The notes: a model not told the origin generated them from the sequence alone. DNA of 64,000 nt from Ginsengibacter sp963792025 (GCA_963792025.1 CAWBUS010000004.1:62001-126000); one strand, 5' to 3'; shown: positions 36,911 through 47,258, counted from the first letter of the stretch. A program made the numbers and translations.

Positions 36911-38455
36911 TTGAGCAGCATAAAAAAATTAGCAGGACAAACTGTGTGGTATGGGTTAAGTTCCATTGCAGCAAGGTTTCTGTTTTATCTATTAACACCG
37001 TATTTTACCAATAAGCTTTCCGTTTCGGGATATGGTGACATGAGCATTCTATATGCCGCCATTCCATTTTTGAACGTGATCTTTACCTATGGTATCGAAA
37101 CAGCTTTTTTTCGTTTCGCAACTAAAAATGAATATAAAAAAGATATTTACAGTACGGCCACTATTTCTATTTTGTGCAGCACTTTTTTTCTTACATCTAT
37201 CCTGATTTTTTTTCGTTCTTCAATTGCGCATTTATTAAGACTGGATAATCATCCTGAGTTTATTACCTATTCGGCGATTATTATAGCTCTTGACACGTTA
37301 TCAACTTTGCCATTCGCTAAACTGAGGCTAGATCAAAGACCTCGGAAATACGCGTTGATAAGACTCTCAACAATAGTTTTACAAATCATAATCATTTATT
37401 TTTTAGTATCCGTTTGTCCCCGAATAGCGGTTAAAAATCCTCATGGTTTTATTGCGACTTTTTACAAGCCTAACTATGGTGTCGGTTACATAATCATTGC
37501 CAATTTATGCGCATCACTTTTTGCTCTGGTTCTTTTGCATAAGGAATTCTTTTCGTTTGAATTTAAATTCAACAGGAAAGTTTGGATTGTGATGATAATA
37601 TACTCCCTGCCATTAATAATAGCCGGTTTTGGGGGAATGATTAATGAAACATTTGATCGGATTATGCTTTCGTGGCTGGCCCCCGTTAGTAATGTTGAGG
37701 CTGCAAAAGACCAGGTTGCTATCTACTCTGCTTGTTACAAATTGTCTATTTTAATCACTCTTTTTATCCAGGCCTTCAGAATGGGCGCCGAACCATTTTT
37801 CTTTAAACAGGCCGAAGGTGCAAATCCGCAAAAGGTGTATGCAAGAGTTATGAAATTTTTTGTTATAACCATTACCGTTATGTTTTTGGTGGTAGCCATG
37901 TATATTGATCTTTGGAAATATTTTTTGAGCACGGATCCGGCAAAATTGAAAATTTATTGGACCGGCTTAAAAGTAGTGCCGATACTCCTTCTGGCAAATA
38001 TGTTTCTTGGCATTTATTACAACTTATCAATCTGGTATAAACTTACCCATAAAACAATTGCCGGTGCGTATATAACACTAATAGGAGCAGCAATTACGTT
38101 AATAATCAATTTCATTTTCATTCCCTATTTTGGATACATGGCCTGTGCATGGGCTACGTTTCTATGTTATGGAAGTATGATGGTTATCTCATTTGTATGG
38201 GGCCAAAAAGATTATCGTATTCCTTATGCGTGGAAAAAACTTTGCGTCTATATTATAATAGTTGTTCTGCTTTATTTTCTTCACGAGGCCATTATTTATT
38301 TTGTTAACGGCACAGCGGTAAACTTTATATCGGCAAGTTTGCTTTTGATAATATATGTGTGGTTTATTTTATTTATAGAAAAAAAAGAATTTCAAAGGCT
38401 CCCGGTTATTGGAAAATATTTTCATTCACAAAATCTTGCCGGGTCTGAAAGTTGA
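36911..38455 (+). CDS. Polysaccharide/oligosaccharide flippase-like (MOP superfamily) membrane protein
   Basis: A 514-residue multi-spanning protein with 12-14 predicted transmembrane helices. Its pattern is that of the Wzx/RfbX-type polysaccharide biosynthesis proteins: opening IKKLAGQTVWYGLSSIAARF, then VSGYGDMSILYAAIPFLNVIFTYGIETAFFRFA and PLIIAGFGGMINETFDRIMLSWL. Such proteins flip lipid-linked sugars across the inner membrane. The specific substrate cannot be inferred and no glycosyltransferases are adjacent. The start is a TTG preceded by a good promoter; a lost ATG through an indel is possible. Confidence 0.85.
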   Translation: MSSIKKLAGQTVWYGLSSIAARFLFYLLTPYFTNKLSVSGYGDMSILYAAIPFLNVIFTYGIETAFFRFATKNEYKKDIYSTATISILCSTFFLTSILIFFRSSIAHLLRLDNHPEFITYSAIIIALDTLSTLPFAKLRLDQRPRKYALIRLSTIVLQIIIIYFLVSVCPRIAVKNPHGFIATFYKPNYGVGYIIIANLCASLFALVLLHKEFFSFEFKFNRKVWIVMIIYSLPLIIAGFGGMINETFDRIMLSWLAPVSNVEAAKDQVAIYSACYKLSILITLFIQAFRMGAEPFFFKQAEGANPQKVYARVMKFFVITITVMFLVVAMYIDLWKYFLSTDPAKLKIYWTGLKVVPILLLANMFLGIYYNLSIWYKLTHKTIAGAYITLIGAAITLIINFIFIPYFGYMACAWATFLCYGSMMVISFVWGQKDYRIPYAWKKLCVYIIIVVLLYFLHEAIIYFVNGTAVNFISASLLLIIYVWFILFIEKKEFQRLPVIGKYFHSQNLAGSES

Positions 38456-38596
38456 CCTGATGCAGATACTTTCCGTTTTATCACAATACATCGGGCGAAT
38501 TATTCAAAGAGTTTCTCCTGATAAACTAGTGTTATTTAATATCTTTAAAATATTGAAACAAGCATTTTCATACTCTCTTATTGAAGCCCGATCTCA

Positions 38597-39628
38597 ATGA
38601 AAAAATTTCTAAAGAAGATATTAGGACCATTATTAACCCGGCTTGCGGCCGACGCTTCTGCGCCGGATAAAAAAGATGTTTTTAAATCATTGAGCAAGTT
38701 GTTGAGTGACTTAAATAAGAAAAAAAATAACCGGGGCCTCATTATCGACGTCGATTGTGCCAAAGATAAATTCATCATTTTCAGCGATCATCATAAAGGA
38801 AATAAAGACGATGGGGACGATTTTGCCTCGAATGAAAAAAATTATTTAGCAGCACTTGATCATTATTTCAGCAAAGAATTCAACTATATAAATCTTGGCG
38901 ACAGCGAAGAATTATGGAAATACAAGCCTTCGGAAGTTATTCCAAAAAACACGACGGCGTTACAGTCTGAAGCAAGGTTTCACGAGCAGGCGAAATATTT
39001 TAAAACTTTTGGTAACCACGATCTCACCTGGAAAAATAAATTAGATGTTGATATTTGGTTCAAAGGAATTTTTATTTTGCCGTTGCCGGTTTTTGAAGGT
39101 CTAATTTTAAAAACAAAAGTTGAAAATAAATCCCTATCCGTCTTTGTAACGCACGGGCACCAGGGAGATAAAATGAGTGATAATAACGGTTTTAGCACCT
39201 GGCTCATAAGTCATATCTGGCGTCCTTTGCAAAGGTATCTTAGTATAAACGTAAACACGCCGGCGAAGGATTATGTATTGCTCGACCGGCATAATATTAT
39301 GATGTACGAATGGAGCAGGGATAGAAAAAATTTATTGCTGATCACCGGTCATACCCATCATCCTGTATTTGCTTCAGGGTTATACTCCAACCACCCGAGT
39401 AATAAAATTTATGGTGATGATGTAACGGAAAAGGGTACTCGGGGAAAACTAAACCCTTCCTACTTCAACAGCGGCTGTTGTTGCTATAATGATGCTGACA
39501 TTACCGGCATTGAAATAGCTGAAGGTAAAATTGCCCTTATTAAATGGCACTGGGTCAATAATTCATCACAAAGATTTGTCCTTGAGGAAGTAACCTTAAG
39601 TCAGCTCGTGAAGGACTTATATCGGTAA
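38597..39628 (+). CDS. Calcineurin-type metallophosphoesterase
   Basis: A 343-residue phosphoesterase with the expected metal-binding motifs: SDHHKGN (D, H), GDSEELW, GNHDL and TGHTHHPVF. The closing GKLNPSYFNSGC is also family-like. There is no obvious signal peptide; the N-terminus is basic and coiled. The substrate cannot be told. No transporter or pathway partner lies nearby, so it is annotated by fold only. Confidence 0.85.
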   Translation: MKKFLKKILGPLLTRLAADASAPDKKDVFKSLSKLLSDLNKKKNNRGLIIDVDCAKDKFIIFSDHHKGNKDDGDDFASNEKNYLAALDHYFSKEFNYINLGDSEELWKYKPSEVIPKNTTALQSEARFHEQAKYFKTFGNHDLTWKNKLDVDIWFKGIFILPLPVFEGLILKTKVENKSLSVFVTHGHQGDKMSDNNGFSTWLISHIWRPLQRYLSINVNTPAKDYVLLDRHNIMMYEWSRDRKNLLLITGHTHHPVFASGLYSNHPSNKIYGDDVTEKGTRGKLNPSYFNSGCCCYNDADITGIEIAEGKIALIKWHWVNNSSQRFVLEEVTLSQLVKDLYR

Positions 39629-39648
39629 TGCATACACGTAAAAATCAT

Positions 39649-42082
39649 TTAATTGTCTTTGTCTCCTTTCTTTTCGTTCACTCTCACAAACGCCGCCCTT
39701 CTTGGCGCCGGTACCGGACTATCCATTCCTTTAATTCCTTTCCATAATACGTAATTAAAATCAGCCTCATTTACTTCATCTTCTTTCGAAAAGTTGAAAG
39801 CTGCGCTTTTCTCGGATAACGTATTAGTAGCCATATTTTTTTGTGTAATGTCGTACTGCGCCGGAACATGGTTGAAAGCACTGGTGTCCGGCGTATCAGT
39901 AAAGCTGCGCCAGAGCGGTGTGGCTGCAGCATCGTATTGGCTCATGGGTGGCAATCCCAATATCAATTCAATAGTTCTTAATATTCCTGTTGTTGTATAA
40001 GGGGTGTGGTCAACAAAATGCCTCTTCACGTAAGGGCCAGCAATGTATGCGGTGCTTCTGTGTGCATCCACATGGTCGGGGCCGTCCTGGGCATCATCTT
40101 CTAAAATAACTACAAGGCTTTCTTTCCAAACAGGGCTTTTACTCAGGTAATCGATAAACATACCCACCGCCAGGTCGTTATCTGCAGTATGGGCAAATGG
40201 TGTAGGCCTTCCCTTGGCTAAACCTTCTGTGTGATCATTAATAATCCGCAAAGTGCTTAACCTCGGAAGTGCGTTTACACTTACCAGTGAGTCAAAGTCT
40301 CTTTTCCATTGTCCAACCCGGGTGGTGTCTCTTACATGCTGGTCCCAGCTTGTATAATAGGGGCAATAATGATCTACCAGCACAGGCAGGTTTGGTCTAT
40401 AATCATCTGCAAACTCCCCGTAGGTTCTATAACTGATACCTGCTCTTTTACAATAGCTCCAAATGAAACCGTTTTTGTTATTGGCAATTTCCCTGGTTCC
40501 TTCTGCATCATAAGTTCCTCCGCGACCGCCATAGGTGGTAACCCAGTTCTTTTCAAGGTAGTCGTTGGCGTATCCGCCCATACTCCAGTTGTGACCGTCC
40601 GCACTAACTTCGGCGTCTACATAAAAATTATCAAGCAGCACAAAATCTCTTGCAATCTTATGTTCATTAGGAGTAATTTTTTCTCCGAACAGCACAAGGC
40701 TTGTGTCGCCATTTCCTTCCGGCATGTCGCCTAAAACCTGGTCGTAGGTTCGATTTTCTTTAATAATATAAAATACATATTTTATGGGCGAAGGATCGCC
40801 AACTTTTTCAGGAATAGGATTTCCGGCTTCTCCTTGCGAAATGGTTTCCCGTTCTTTTGTATAAGGTGTATTGTTCATAAACTTCTTTTGAATAATCAGC
40901 CATTTGTTTTTCATCCGGAACATCGATTATACTCATTGTTCCAATAAAAAGGCCGCCAATGTATTGAGTGGTTTTTATTCCCGAGGTATCACCCTTTCTA
41001 AAAGTGATACGTTTCTTTTTTCCTGTACGGGTTGGGTCCTTGTGGGTTGGCAAATGATGAAAATCCCTTTCCATTAGTTACATAAATTTTATTGCCAATT
41101 GCCTTTACACAGGTAGGATACCAACCGGTTGGAATAAATCCGATGGATTTACTTTCTCCGGGTTCGCTTACATTAAATACTGCCAGGCAATTATTATCGG
41201 CGTTAGCTATGTACAATGTCTTTTCATCGGGGCTTAACGCAAGACCATTAGTAGTGGAACCTTGCGGCGCATTGGGATACAAGGAGGCGGTTAATGTTTC
41301 AATTACTTTTTTTGAGGGCAGATCAATTACGGATACCGAATTATCATTGGCATTTGCAACAAATAAATATTTACCATTTTTCGTAATACAAAAATCATTC
41401 GGATGGCTCCCGGTTGCAATCGTGCCGTAAACGTTTTGCTGATGGTATTAAATACATATAACTTATCACAACCCCAGCAGGTTATATACAGTTCACTTTT
41501 ATCCGACGATAGTTGGCAGGTATAGGCTTCTCCATCGAGTTTAAACTGGTCTTTTACTTTTTTTGACTTCAGATCAACAATGTATAAGGAGTTATTATCT
41601 TTTGTCACCACATATAAAAGATTTTTTTTGTCATCGATATCAATGCCGGCGGGAGAAATCTTATTAGGCCATTTGTCACCAAGTTTTAAACTATCGTCTA
41701 ATATCAATTTATTCTTTTTGATCGCATATTTCAATATCCAGTTATTATTACCACCTGAAGCATAAAGAAATTTCTCGTTAGCACTAAATTTTAAGCCCAG
41801 CCAACATTCACCCACAACAATATTATCGAGGATTTTGCCCGAAGTCACATCAATCAATTGTATGCTTTGTGTGCTTTGTCCATTGTTAGTAACGGCCATT
41901 AATTTTTTTGAATCGCTTACCGCAATATTTAGTGGAAGATCACCCAGCAGGAAACCGCTGCCAGCAGGAGAGAGGCTCCATCCATTTGGTAGCGTTATTT
42001 TCGCCGGAGACTGGGCAGTTAACTTGTTAGAAAAAACGAGGCTAACCAAGACAGAATAGAACAGCAATGCGATATTTTTCAT
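39649..42082 (-). CDS. Bifunctional YncE-like beta-propeller/alkaline phosphatase-family phosphoesterase (three frameshifts in this sequence)
   Basis: A secreted fusion of about 810 residues. A signal peptide (MKNIALLFYSVLVSLVFSNKLTAQ) leads to an N-terminal seven-bladed propeller of the YncE/cytochrome D1-like type (repeated VxxLxL-type blades such as ITCWGCDKLYVFNTIS and LALSPDEKTLYIANADNN). The C-terminal half is a metal-dependent phosphoesterase of the alkaline phosphatase superfamily (YIIKENRTYDQVLGDM; NFYVDAEVSADGHNW; VVILEDDAQDGPDHVDAHRS). Four frames must be joined. The shifts lie near 41404-41412 (one base missing), 40997-41020 and 40865-40880 (one extra base each). The domain pair is known in this phylum; the substrate is not. 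Confidence 0.82.
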
Positions 42083-42305
42083 GTTAATTCAGATTTTTTA
42101 AAATGTGAATTTACAATGTTTACAGGAGGTGTGTATTATGTTTTAATTATCATTTTATCTCCGAAATCCTGGATTATTATTCGAATTATAAAAATTAGAA
42201 GTTGTCGGATGACCTATCCAAAATTTTAAGACTGAAGGATTTAAGGATAACTTTGTACCCCATAAAATTTGAATGGAAATAACCTCAAATATTGTTAGAA
42301 CATTA
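42083..42305. other. Divergent intergenic region between the YncE fusion and atpD
   Basis: The 290-bp gap up to atpD holds no gene. The left part (42083-42305) has AT-rich sequence without a clear motif; the right part holds the atpD promoter. Confidence 0.45.
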
Positions 42306-42336
42306 TTTGCTTTTTGGGTCTATCTCCTTACCTTTG
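42306..42336 (+). promoter_or_regulatory. atpD promoter (TTTG-N19-TACCTTTG)
   Basis: TTTG at 42306-42309 and TACCTTTG at 42329-42336 are separated by exactly 19 bp, the ideal Bacteroidota -33/-7 arrangement. The ATG follows 36 bp after the -7 box. Confidence 0.75.
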
Positions 42337-42372
42337 CCGCCAAATTGAAAAAGACTTAACTAATAAGAATTT

Positions 42373-43880
42373 ATGGCAAATATTGGACAGATAAAACAGA
42401 TAATCGGAGCCGTTGTGGACGTGCATTTTGCTAATAACAGCAAGCTTCCCGAAATATTCCATGCATTGGAAATTACCAAACCAAATGGTGATAAACTGAT
42501 ATTGGAAGTGCAACAACATTTGGGGGAGGATAGCGTACGTTGCATCGCAATGGATGGTACCGAGGGCTTGAGGAGAGGAATAGAAGCGGTTGATTTAGGT
42601 TCTCCAATATTGATGCCTATAGGTGACGACATAAATGGCCGCTTATTTAATGTAACCGGAGATGCAATTGACGGTTTGCCCCAGGTAAGTAAGAAGAATG
42701 GTCGGCCAATCCACAGTAAGCCTCCTTTATTTGAAAATTTAAGTACCGCTTCGGAAATTTTATATACAGGAATTAAAGTTATTGACCTTATTGAGCCATA
42801 TGCAAAAGGTGGTAAAATTGGGTTGTTTGGTGGTGCAGGTGTTGGCAAAACAGTATTGATACAGGAACTTGATTAATAACATCGCAAAAGCATATAGCGG
42901 TTTATCAGTTTTTGCAGGTGTTGGTGAAAGAACCCGTGAAGGAAATGACCTGATGCGTGAAATGATCGAGGCTGGTATTATGAAATATGGAGATAAGTTT
43001 ATTCACAGTATGGAAGAAGGTGGATGGGACCTTGACTCCGTAAATATGGAGGAATTGAAAGAATCAAAAGCAACGTTTGTATTTCGGCCAGATGAACGAA
43101 CCGCCGGGAGCAAGGGCAAGAGTAGCATTGAGCGGATTGACAGTTGCCGAATATTTCCGTGATGGGGATGGTACAGGAAAAGGAAAAGATATTTTATTTT
43201 TTGTTGATAATATATTCCGTTTTACACAAGCCGGTTCTGAGGTATCGGCATTATTGGGACGAATGCCAAGTGCAGTGGGTTATCAACCAACACTGGCAAC
43301 AGAAATGGGATTGATGCAGGAGAGAATTACTTCTACCCGCAATGGTTCTATTACTTCAGTTCAGGCGGTGTATGTGCCTGCTGATGATTTAACAGATCCG
43401 GCTCCGGCAACTACATTTGCTCACCTTGATGCAACTACAGTATTGAGCAGAAAAATTGCTGATTTGGGTATTTATCCAGCTGTGGATCCTTTGGATTCAA
43501 CTTCACGAATTTTAACTCCGATTATTGTTGGGGCCGAACATTATGATTGTGCCAACCGGGTAAAGCGGACTTTGCAACGCTATAAGGAGTTACAGGATAT
43601 TATTGCAATTCTTGGGCTGGATGAATTGAGTGACGAGGACAAACTAATAGTTAGCCGTGCCCGAAGAGTACAACGTTTCCTTTCGCAACCTTTTCATGTG
43701 GCAGAACAATTTACCGGTTTGAAGGGTGTGTTGGTTTCTATTGAAGACACCATTCGTGGGTTTAATGCGATAATGGATGGAGAAGTGGATGAATATCCTG
43801 AAGCCGCCTTTAACCTGGTCGGCAACCTGGAAGACGCTATCGCCAAAGGAAAGAAAATGGTAGAGGCTGCAAGTTCTTAA
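42373..43880 (+). CDS. atpD: ATP synthase subunit beta (two frameshifts in this sequence)
   Basis: Catalytic subunit of the F1 part of ATP synthase. The protein has the N-terminal barrel (GQIKQIIGAVVDVHF), Walker A GGAGVGKTVL, then, in shifted frames, VFAGVGERTREGNDL and FGQMNEPPGARARVALSGLTVAE, Walker B DILFFVDNIFRFTQAG, EITSTRNGSITSVQAVYVPADDL-type region and DELSDEDKLIVSRARR near the C-terminus. The frame changes lie near 42867-42872 and 43081-43085, each cured by removing one base. The repaired length is 501 residues, normal. It is paired with atpC; the other ATP synthase genes are not in the window. Since the enzyme is normally essential, these are most likely sequence errors. Confidence 0.95.
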
Positions 43881-43911
43881 TTAATATAGTTGTTACTCAA
43901 ATCATGATACT

Positions 43912-44163
43912 ATGACTTTAGAAATCTTAACACCAGAAAAAAAAATATTTAGCGGCGATGTTTATGGAGTACAACTTCCGGGAATTGATGGAATGTTTGA
44001 AGTACTCGAAAAACATGCACCACTTGTAAGTGCCTTAAAAGCTGGTAAACTTAAAATTTTAAAAGACAAAACTTCTAACATTCATTACACAATTCAAAGT
44101 GGCTTTGTAGAGGTATTAAATAACAGGGCAACCGTGCTAGTTGAAGGTGCTGCGGAAGTGTAA
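43912..44163 (+). CDS. atpC: ATP synthase subunit epsilon
   Basis: A short (83-residue) epsilon subunit with the N-terminal beta-sandwich only: LEILTPEKKIFSGDVYGVQLPGIDGMFEVLEKHAPLVSALKAGKLKI, then IQSGFVEVLNNRATVLVE. The inhibitory C-terminal helical domain of E. coli epsilon is absent, as is common in Bacteroidota. It follows atpD by 31 bp and shares its promoter; a terminator follows. Confidence 0.92.
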   Translation: MTLEILTPEKKIFSGDVYGVQLPGIDGMFEVLEKHAPLVSALKAGKLKILKDKTSNIHYTIQSGFVEVLNNRATVLVEGAAEV

Positions 44164-44187
44164 CAATCTACAAGAATAATTTTTTGG

Positions 44188-44216
44188 AAACCTCATTATC
44201 GGGGTTTTTTTGTTTT
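44188..44216 (+). terminator. Intrinsic terminator after atpC
   Basis: AAACCTC (44188-44194) pairs with GGGGTTT (44201-44207, one G-T pair) across a 6-base loop and is followed by TTTTTGTTTT. It lies 24 bp after the atpC stop. Confidence 0.75.
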
Positions 44217-44225
44217 AGGGGGTGT

Positions 44226-45176
44226 TTAGTGCCGTCTAAAATGCAGTACACTCAGTAGCGAAGCTGGTATTAGTAATATTAAAACAAACGAAAGCGGATT
44301 GTGTGAAATAAAGAAAGTAAATAACGTAAGGGCCAAAACATAAAATGGGTAAATAAAAAAAAGTACGCCAACCATAATAGAGTCATAATGATCGTGAGCC
44401 TTATTTTTTATAGATAAATGAATTGCATAATACAAGGGAAAATGAATCGCATACCCGATTAACGAAGGGACAAGCAGTAATATTTTTGGTATTAGTGATT
44501 GGTATAAATGGAAATATTTTTTTCGTTTTTCTTTGTCATTATTGTTGATTTCAAAAACCAGGTTTTGTAATTGCTGCTTTAGTTTCTCATTGAATTCATT
44601 GATAGCGTTGCCACCCGAAAAATTAAGATTGACTTGCTCTTTTGTGATGATGTTCCCAAAATTCAGAAAGACGTCTTTTCCATATTTTCGAAAACTGTTG
44701 TAGTTTATGCCCAGCGGCAAAACTTCCACTGGCACATTATCCTGCCAGGCGGTCAGGGCAAGGCGGGCAGTCCCTTTTTTAAGCGGTCGCAGGTGCCATT
44801 CATTAATACATCTTCCTTCACTGAAAATTAATACAATGCCATTCTGTTTGAAAATATCCTGGCAAGCTTCAAAGGTGGTATAGTTATTTTCAAGATTTTC
44901 AACTCCCTCACTCACCCTGTAAACAGGAAGCATATTAAGCGAGGTGAGAATTTTTGTGATTAGTTTTCCCGCAAAGGCATCTCCGCGAGCCAATGAATAA
45001 ACCGGGTTTTTAAATAGGGTGGCTAACATAATAGCGTCTAAAAATGAGTTGGGATGATTGGATGCAATCAGCAACGGCCCAGCCTTTTGAAGCATGCTTT
45101 TATTGTTGATTACTATTTTTCGACAATAGAAATGAATAAAAACCCGAGCAGGAAATAGTAAGATTTTATAAAGCAA
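44226..45176 (-). CDS. PlsC-type lysophospholipid acyltransferase-like protein
   Basis: A 316-residue membrane-associated acyltransferase. The first block is SNHPNSFLDAIMLA, with N in place of the usual H-x4-D spacing context (H-P-N-S-F-L-D keeps H-x4-D). Later blocks are FSEGRCINEWHLRPLKKGTARLAL (the FPEG-like motif) and VLPLGINYNSF. Two C-terminal transmembrane helices (LVPSLIGYAIHFPLYYAIHL; IMVGVLFFIYPFYVLALTLFTFFI) tether it. It probably acylates lysophospholipid or another glycerolipid; the specificity is unknown. It lies 55 bp downstream of yqgE. Confidence 0.8.
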   Translation of the reverse strand: MLYKILLFPARVFIHFYCRKIVINNKSMLQKAGPLLIASNHPNSFLDAIMLATLFKNPVYSLARGDAFAGKLITKILTSLNMLPVYRVSEGVENLENNYTTFEACQDIFKQNGIVLIFSEGRCINEWHLRPLKKGTARLALTAWQDNVPVEVLPLGINYNSFRKYGKDVFLNFGNIITKEQVNLNFSGGNAINEFNEKLKQQLQNLVFEINNNDKEKRKKYFHLYQSLIPKILLLVPSLIGYAIHFPLYYAIHLSIKNKAHDHYDSIMVGVLFFIYPFYVLALTLFTFFISHNPLSFVLILLIPASLLSVLHFRRH

Positions 45177-45231
45177 ATCAGTTTTATTATAAAAATGGAT
45201 ACTTCTGTAAAATGAATTTAGCCTTTCCTGA

Positions 45232-45783
45232 TCAATTTAATTGCGGGTCAGTGGGAAAATTGATCATCATCTCATAGTTGCCGCCTAAGTGTTTTAAAGA
45301 GTTTTTCCAAACGTCCTCCGGTTTGGTATTAAAAATCAATTTTCGTGTAGCCTTTACTGTAAGCCAGCTTTCCTCTTTCATTTCTTCATTAAGTTGCCCT
45401 CCACTCCAGCCACTGTAGCCTATAAAAAAACGTAAATGATCTTTGTCAAGATCATTATTTTTTAAATTGATTAAAAGACTCTCGAAATTGCCTCCCCAAT
45501 AAACGTTTTCCATTACTTCTTCGCCGCCACTTATGAGTTCAGGATATTGATGTAAAAAGTGCAAAGCATCCCGCTGAACCGGGCCACCCTGGTACACGGG
45601 AAAATTAGTTACATTTAAATCAGGAACAAGTTCTTCAAGAGGTTTGGGAAACATTTTATTTAGCACAAAGCCAAAACTTCCTTCTTCCGTATGTTCGCAC
45701 AGAAAGATAACTGTACGGCTAAAATTTGGATCCTTTAAGAAAGGATTTGCTATTAATAAAGTGCCCTTCGCAGGAGAAATCAT
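45232..45783 (-). CDS. YqgE/AlgH family protein
   Basis: A 183-residue protein of the YqgE/AlgH family. The family signature is present: PAKGTLLIANPFLKDPNFSRTVIFLCEHTEEGSFGFVLNK at the N-terminus, YQGGPVQRDALHFLH in the middle, and RFFIGYSGWSGGQLNEEM later. Its molecular role is not established. It is transcribed toward the acyltransferase gene and divergent from the sensor kinase at 45930. Confidence 0.9.
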   Translation of the reverse strand: MISPAKGTLLIANPFLKDPNFSRTVIFLCEHTEEGSFGFVLNKMFPKPLEELVPDLNVTNFPVYQGGPVQRDALHFLHQYPELISGGEEVMENVYWGGNFESLLINLKNNDLDKDHLRFFIGYSGWSGGQLNEEMKEESWLTVKATRKLIFNTKPEDVWKNSLKHLGGNYEMMINFPTDPQLN

Positions 45784-45915
45784 GTTTCTAAATTATATTT
45801 AATTGTTGAAATAAATATTTTACCAATATCATTTTTTATTATAATTATAAACGATAAGAGTTAGTTAAAGTTTAAGACCATGCACTTTCCGCTGCATTTT
45901 AGCACTTGTGAAGAT

Positions 45916-45923
45916 TAAATTTG
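45916..45923 (+). promoter_or_regulatory. Promoter -7 box, near-leaderless (sensor kinase)
   Basis: TAAATTTG matches TAnnTTTG exactly and ends 6 bp before the ATG at 45930. It overlaps the in-frame upstream TTG at 45921, which argues for the 45930 start. Confidence 0.5.
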
Positions 45924-45929
45924 CCATGT

Positions 45930-47258
45930 ATGAAAAGAATTTTCCCCATTATTACCATACTGATTTTTGTTTCACTATTGGGCCTGATTTTTTTTCAAAT
46001 AGTTTGGATAAAACAAGCCCGCCAGGACAAAGAACAGCAATTTGAAGAAGCGGTAAAAATGGTAACTGTTGCCGCTGGTAATGATCTTGTTGAGCAAACG
46101 GGAAACTTATCTCCTTTTGATAGTAAGAAAAATGGCGATATTTTTTTCCCCTTGAATGCATTTCCATCAACCATTGTACATAGGTACACGCGTGAAGAGA
46201 TTAGAAACAAAATTCAAAAGGCGTTTGAAAAAAATAATTTAAAAAATGTAGATTTTGAATTTGCCATTACCACCACTTCGATGGTGGGCGATGAGATACA
46301 ATCTAAAAATTTTTATGCAGCTCACATGGATAGTATGCATAACAGAGAATTTGTGTATGCCCTCGTGTCTCCTAATGCGGGGTTTGCAGAAGGGCTGGCT
46401 CCGCAGGAACTTTTAATTATTGTGGTTCCACACGTTGGCAATATTATCTGGAAGCAAATGTATTGGATGATTGCAGGCTCAGTTGTTTTTACATTTATCA
46501 TTTTTGCTGCGTTCTTTATTACTCTAAGAGCACTGTTCAATCAAAAAAAATTAAGCGAGATAAAATCAGATTTCATTAATAATATGACTCATGAATTTAA
46601 AACTCCGCTTGCCACTATTTCGCTTGCGGTGGATGCGTTAAAAAATGAAAAAGTAATCAATGATCGGACGAAGATGGACTATTTTTCAGGCATCATTAAA
46701 GACGAAAATAAAAGAATGAATAAGCAGGTAGAAACCATACTGCAGGCAGCATTGCTCGACAAACAGGAAATTCAGCTTAATGAAAAACCGGTTCATGCGC
46801 ATGAATTGATAAATGCTGCTATCAATAATATTAAACTTCCATTGGCAGAAAAAAATGGCAAATTGGAAATCAATCTAAACGCAACTAACGATTTGATAAT
46901 GGCTGATGAAGTTCATGTAATAAATATTATTAATAACCTGCTGGATAATGCTATAAAATATTCGAAAGACAACCATCTACTTATTAAACTATCTACTCAA
47001 AATTCTAACGGCCATATTCTTATTAAAATCGAAGACAATGGAATAGGAATGAATAAAGAAACGCTCAATAGAATTTTTGAGAAATTCTACCGGGCACACA
47101 CCGGTAATATTCACAATGTAAAAGGTTTTGGCCTCGGGCTTAGTTACGTAAAATCAATTGTTGATGCCCATAAAGGAAAAATAAAAGCAGAAAGCACAGT
47201 CGGCAAAGGAAGTTGTTTTTCAATATATTTTTCCGTTATAAAACAGCCCGTCTCCTGA
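45930..47258 (+). CDS. Two-component sensor histidine kinase
   Basis: A 442-residue membrane kinase with two transmembrane helices (IITILIFVSLLGLIFFQIVW at the N-terminus and MIAGSVVFTFIIFAAFFITL at about 180-200), framing a periplasmic sensor domain. HisKA follows with the phosphoacceptor H in FINNMTHEFKTPLATI. The HATPase domain has an N-box NNLLDNAIKYS, G1 DNGIGMN and G2 GFGLGLSYVK. No response-regulator gene is adjacent; the next gene is mraZ. Its signal and target are unknown. Confidence 0.92.
   Translation: MKRIFPIITILIFVSLLGLIFFQIVWIKQARQDKEQQFEEAVKMVTVAAGNDLVEQTGNLSPFDSKKNGDIFFPLNAFPSTIVHRYTREEIRNKIQKAFEKNNLKNVDFEFAITTTSMVGDEIQSKNFYAAHMDSMHNREFVYALVSPNAGFAEGLAPQELLIIVVPHVGNIIWKQMYWMIAGSVVFTFIIFAAFFITLRALFNQKKLSEIKSDFINNMTHEFKTPLATISLAVDALKNEKVINDRTKMDYFSGIIKDENKRMNKQVETILQAALLDKQEIQLNEKPVHAHELINAAINNIKLPLAEKNGKLEINLNATNDLIMADEVHVINIINNLLDNAIKYSKDNHLLIKLSTQNSNGHILIKIEDNGIGMNKETLNRIFEKFYRAHTGNIHNVKGFGLGLSYVKSIVDAHKGKIKAESTVGKGSCFSIYFSVIKQPVS

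Noticed and set aside
39649..42082. Four separate small genes on the minus strand
   Set aside because: Each overlaps the next in a different frame, only the first has a signal peptide, and together they match one propeller-phosphatase domain order.
42373..43880. Programmed ribosomal frameshifting in atpD and other split genes
   Set aside because: No slippery heptamer plus structure at the junctions, and so many unrelated genes in one window would not all use it. Simple indel errors fit better.
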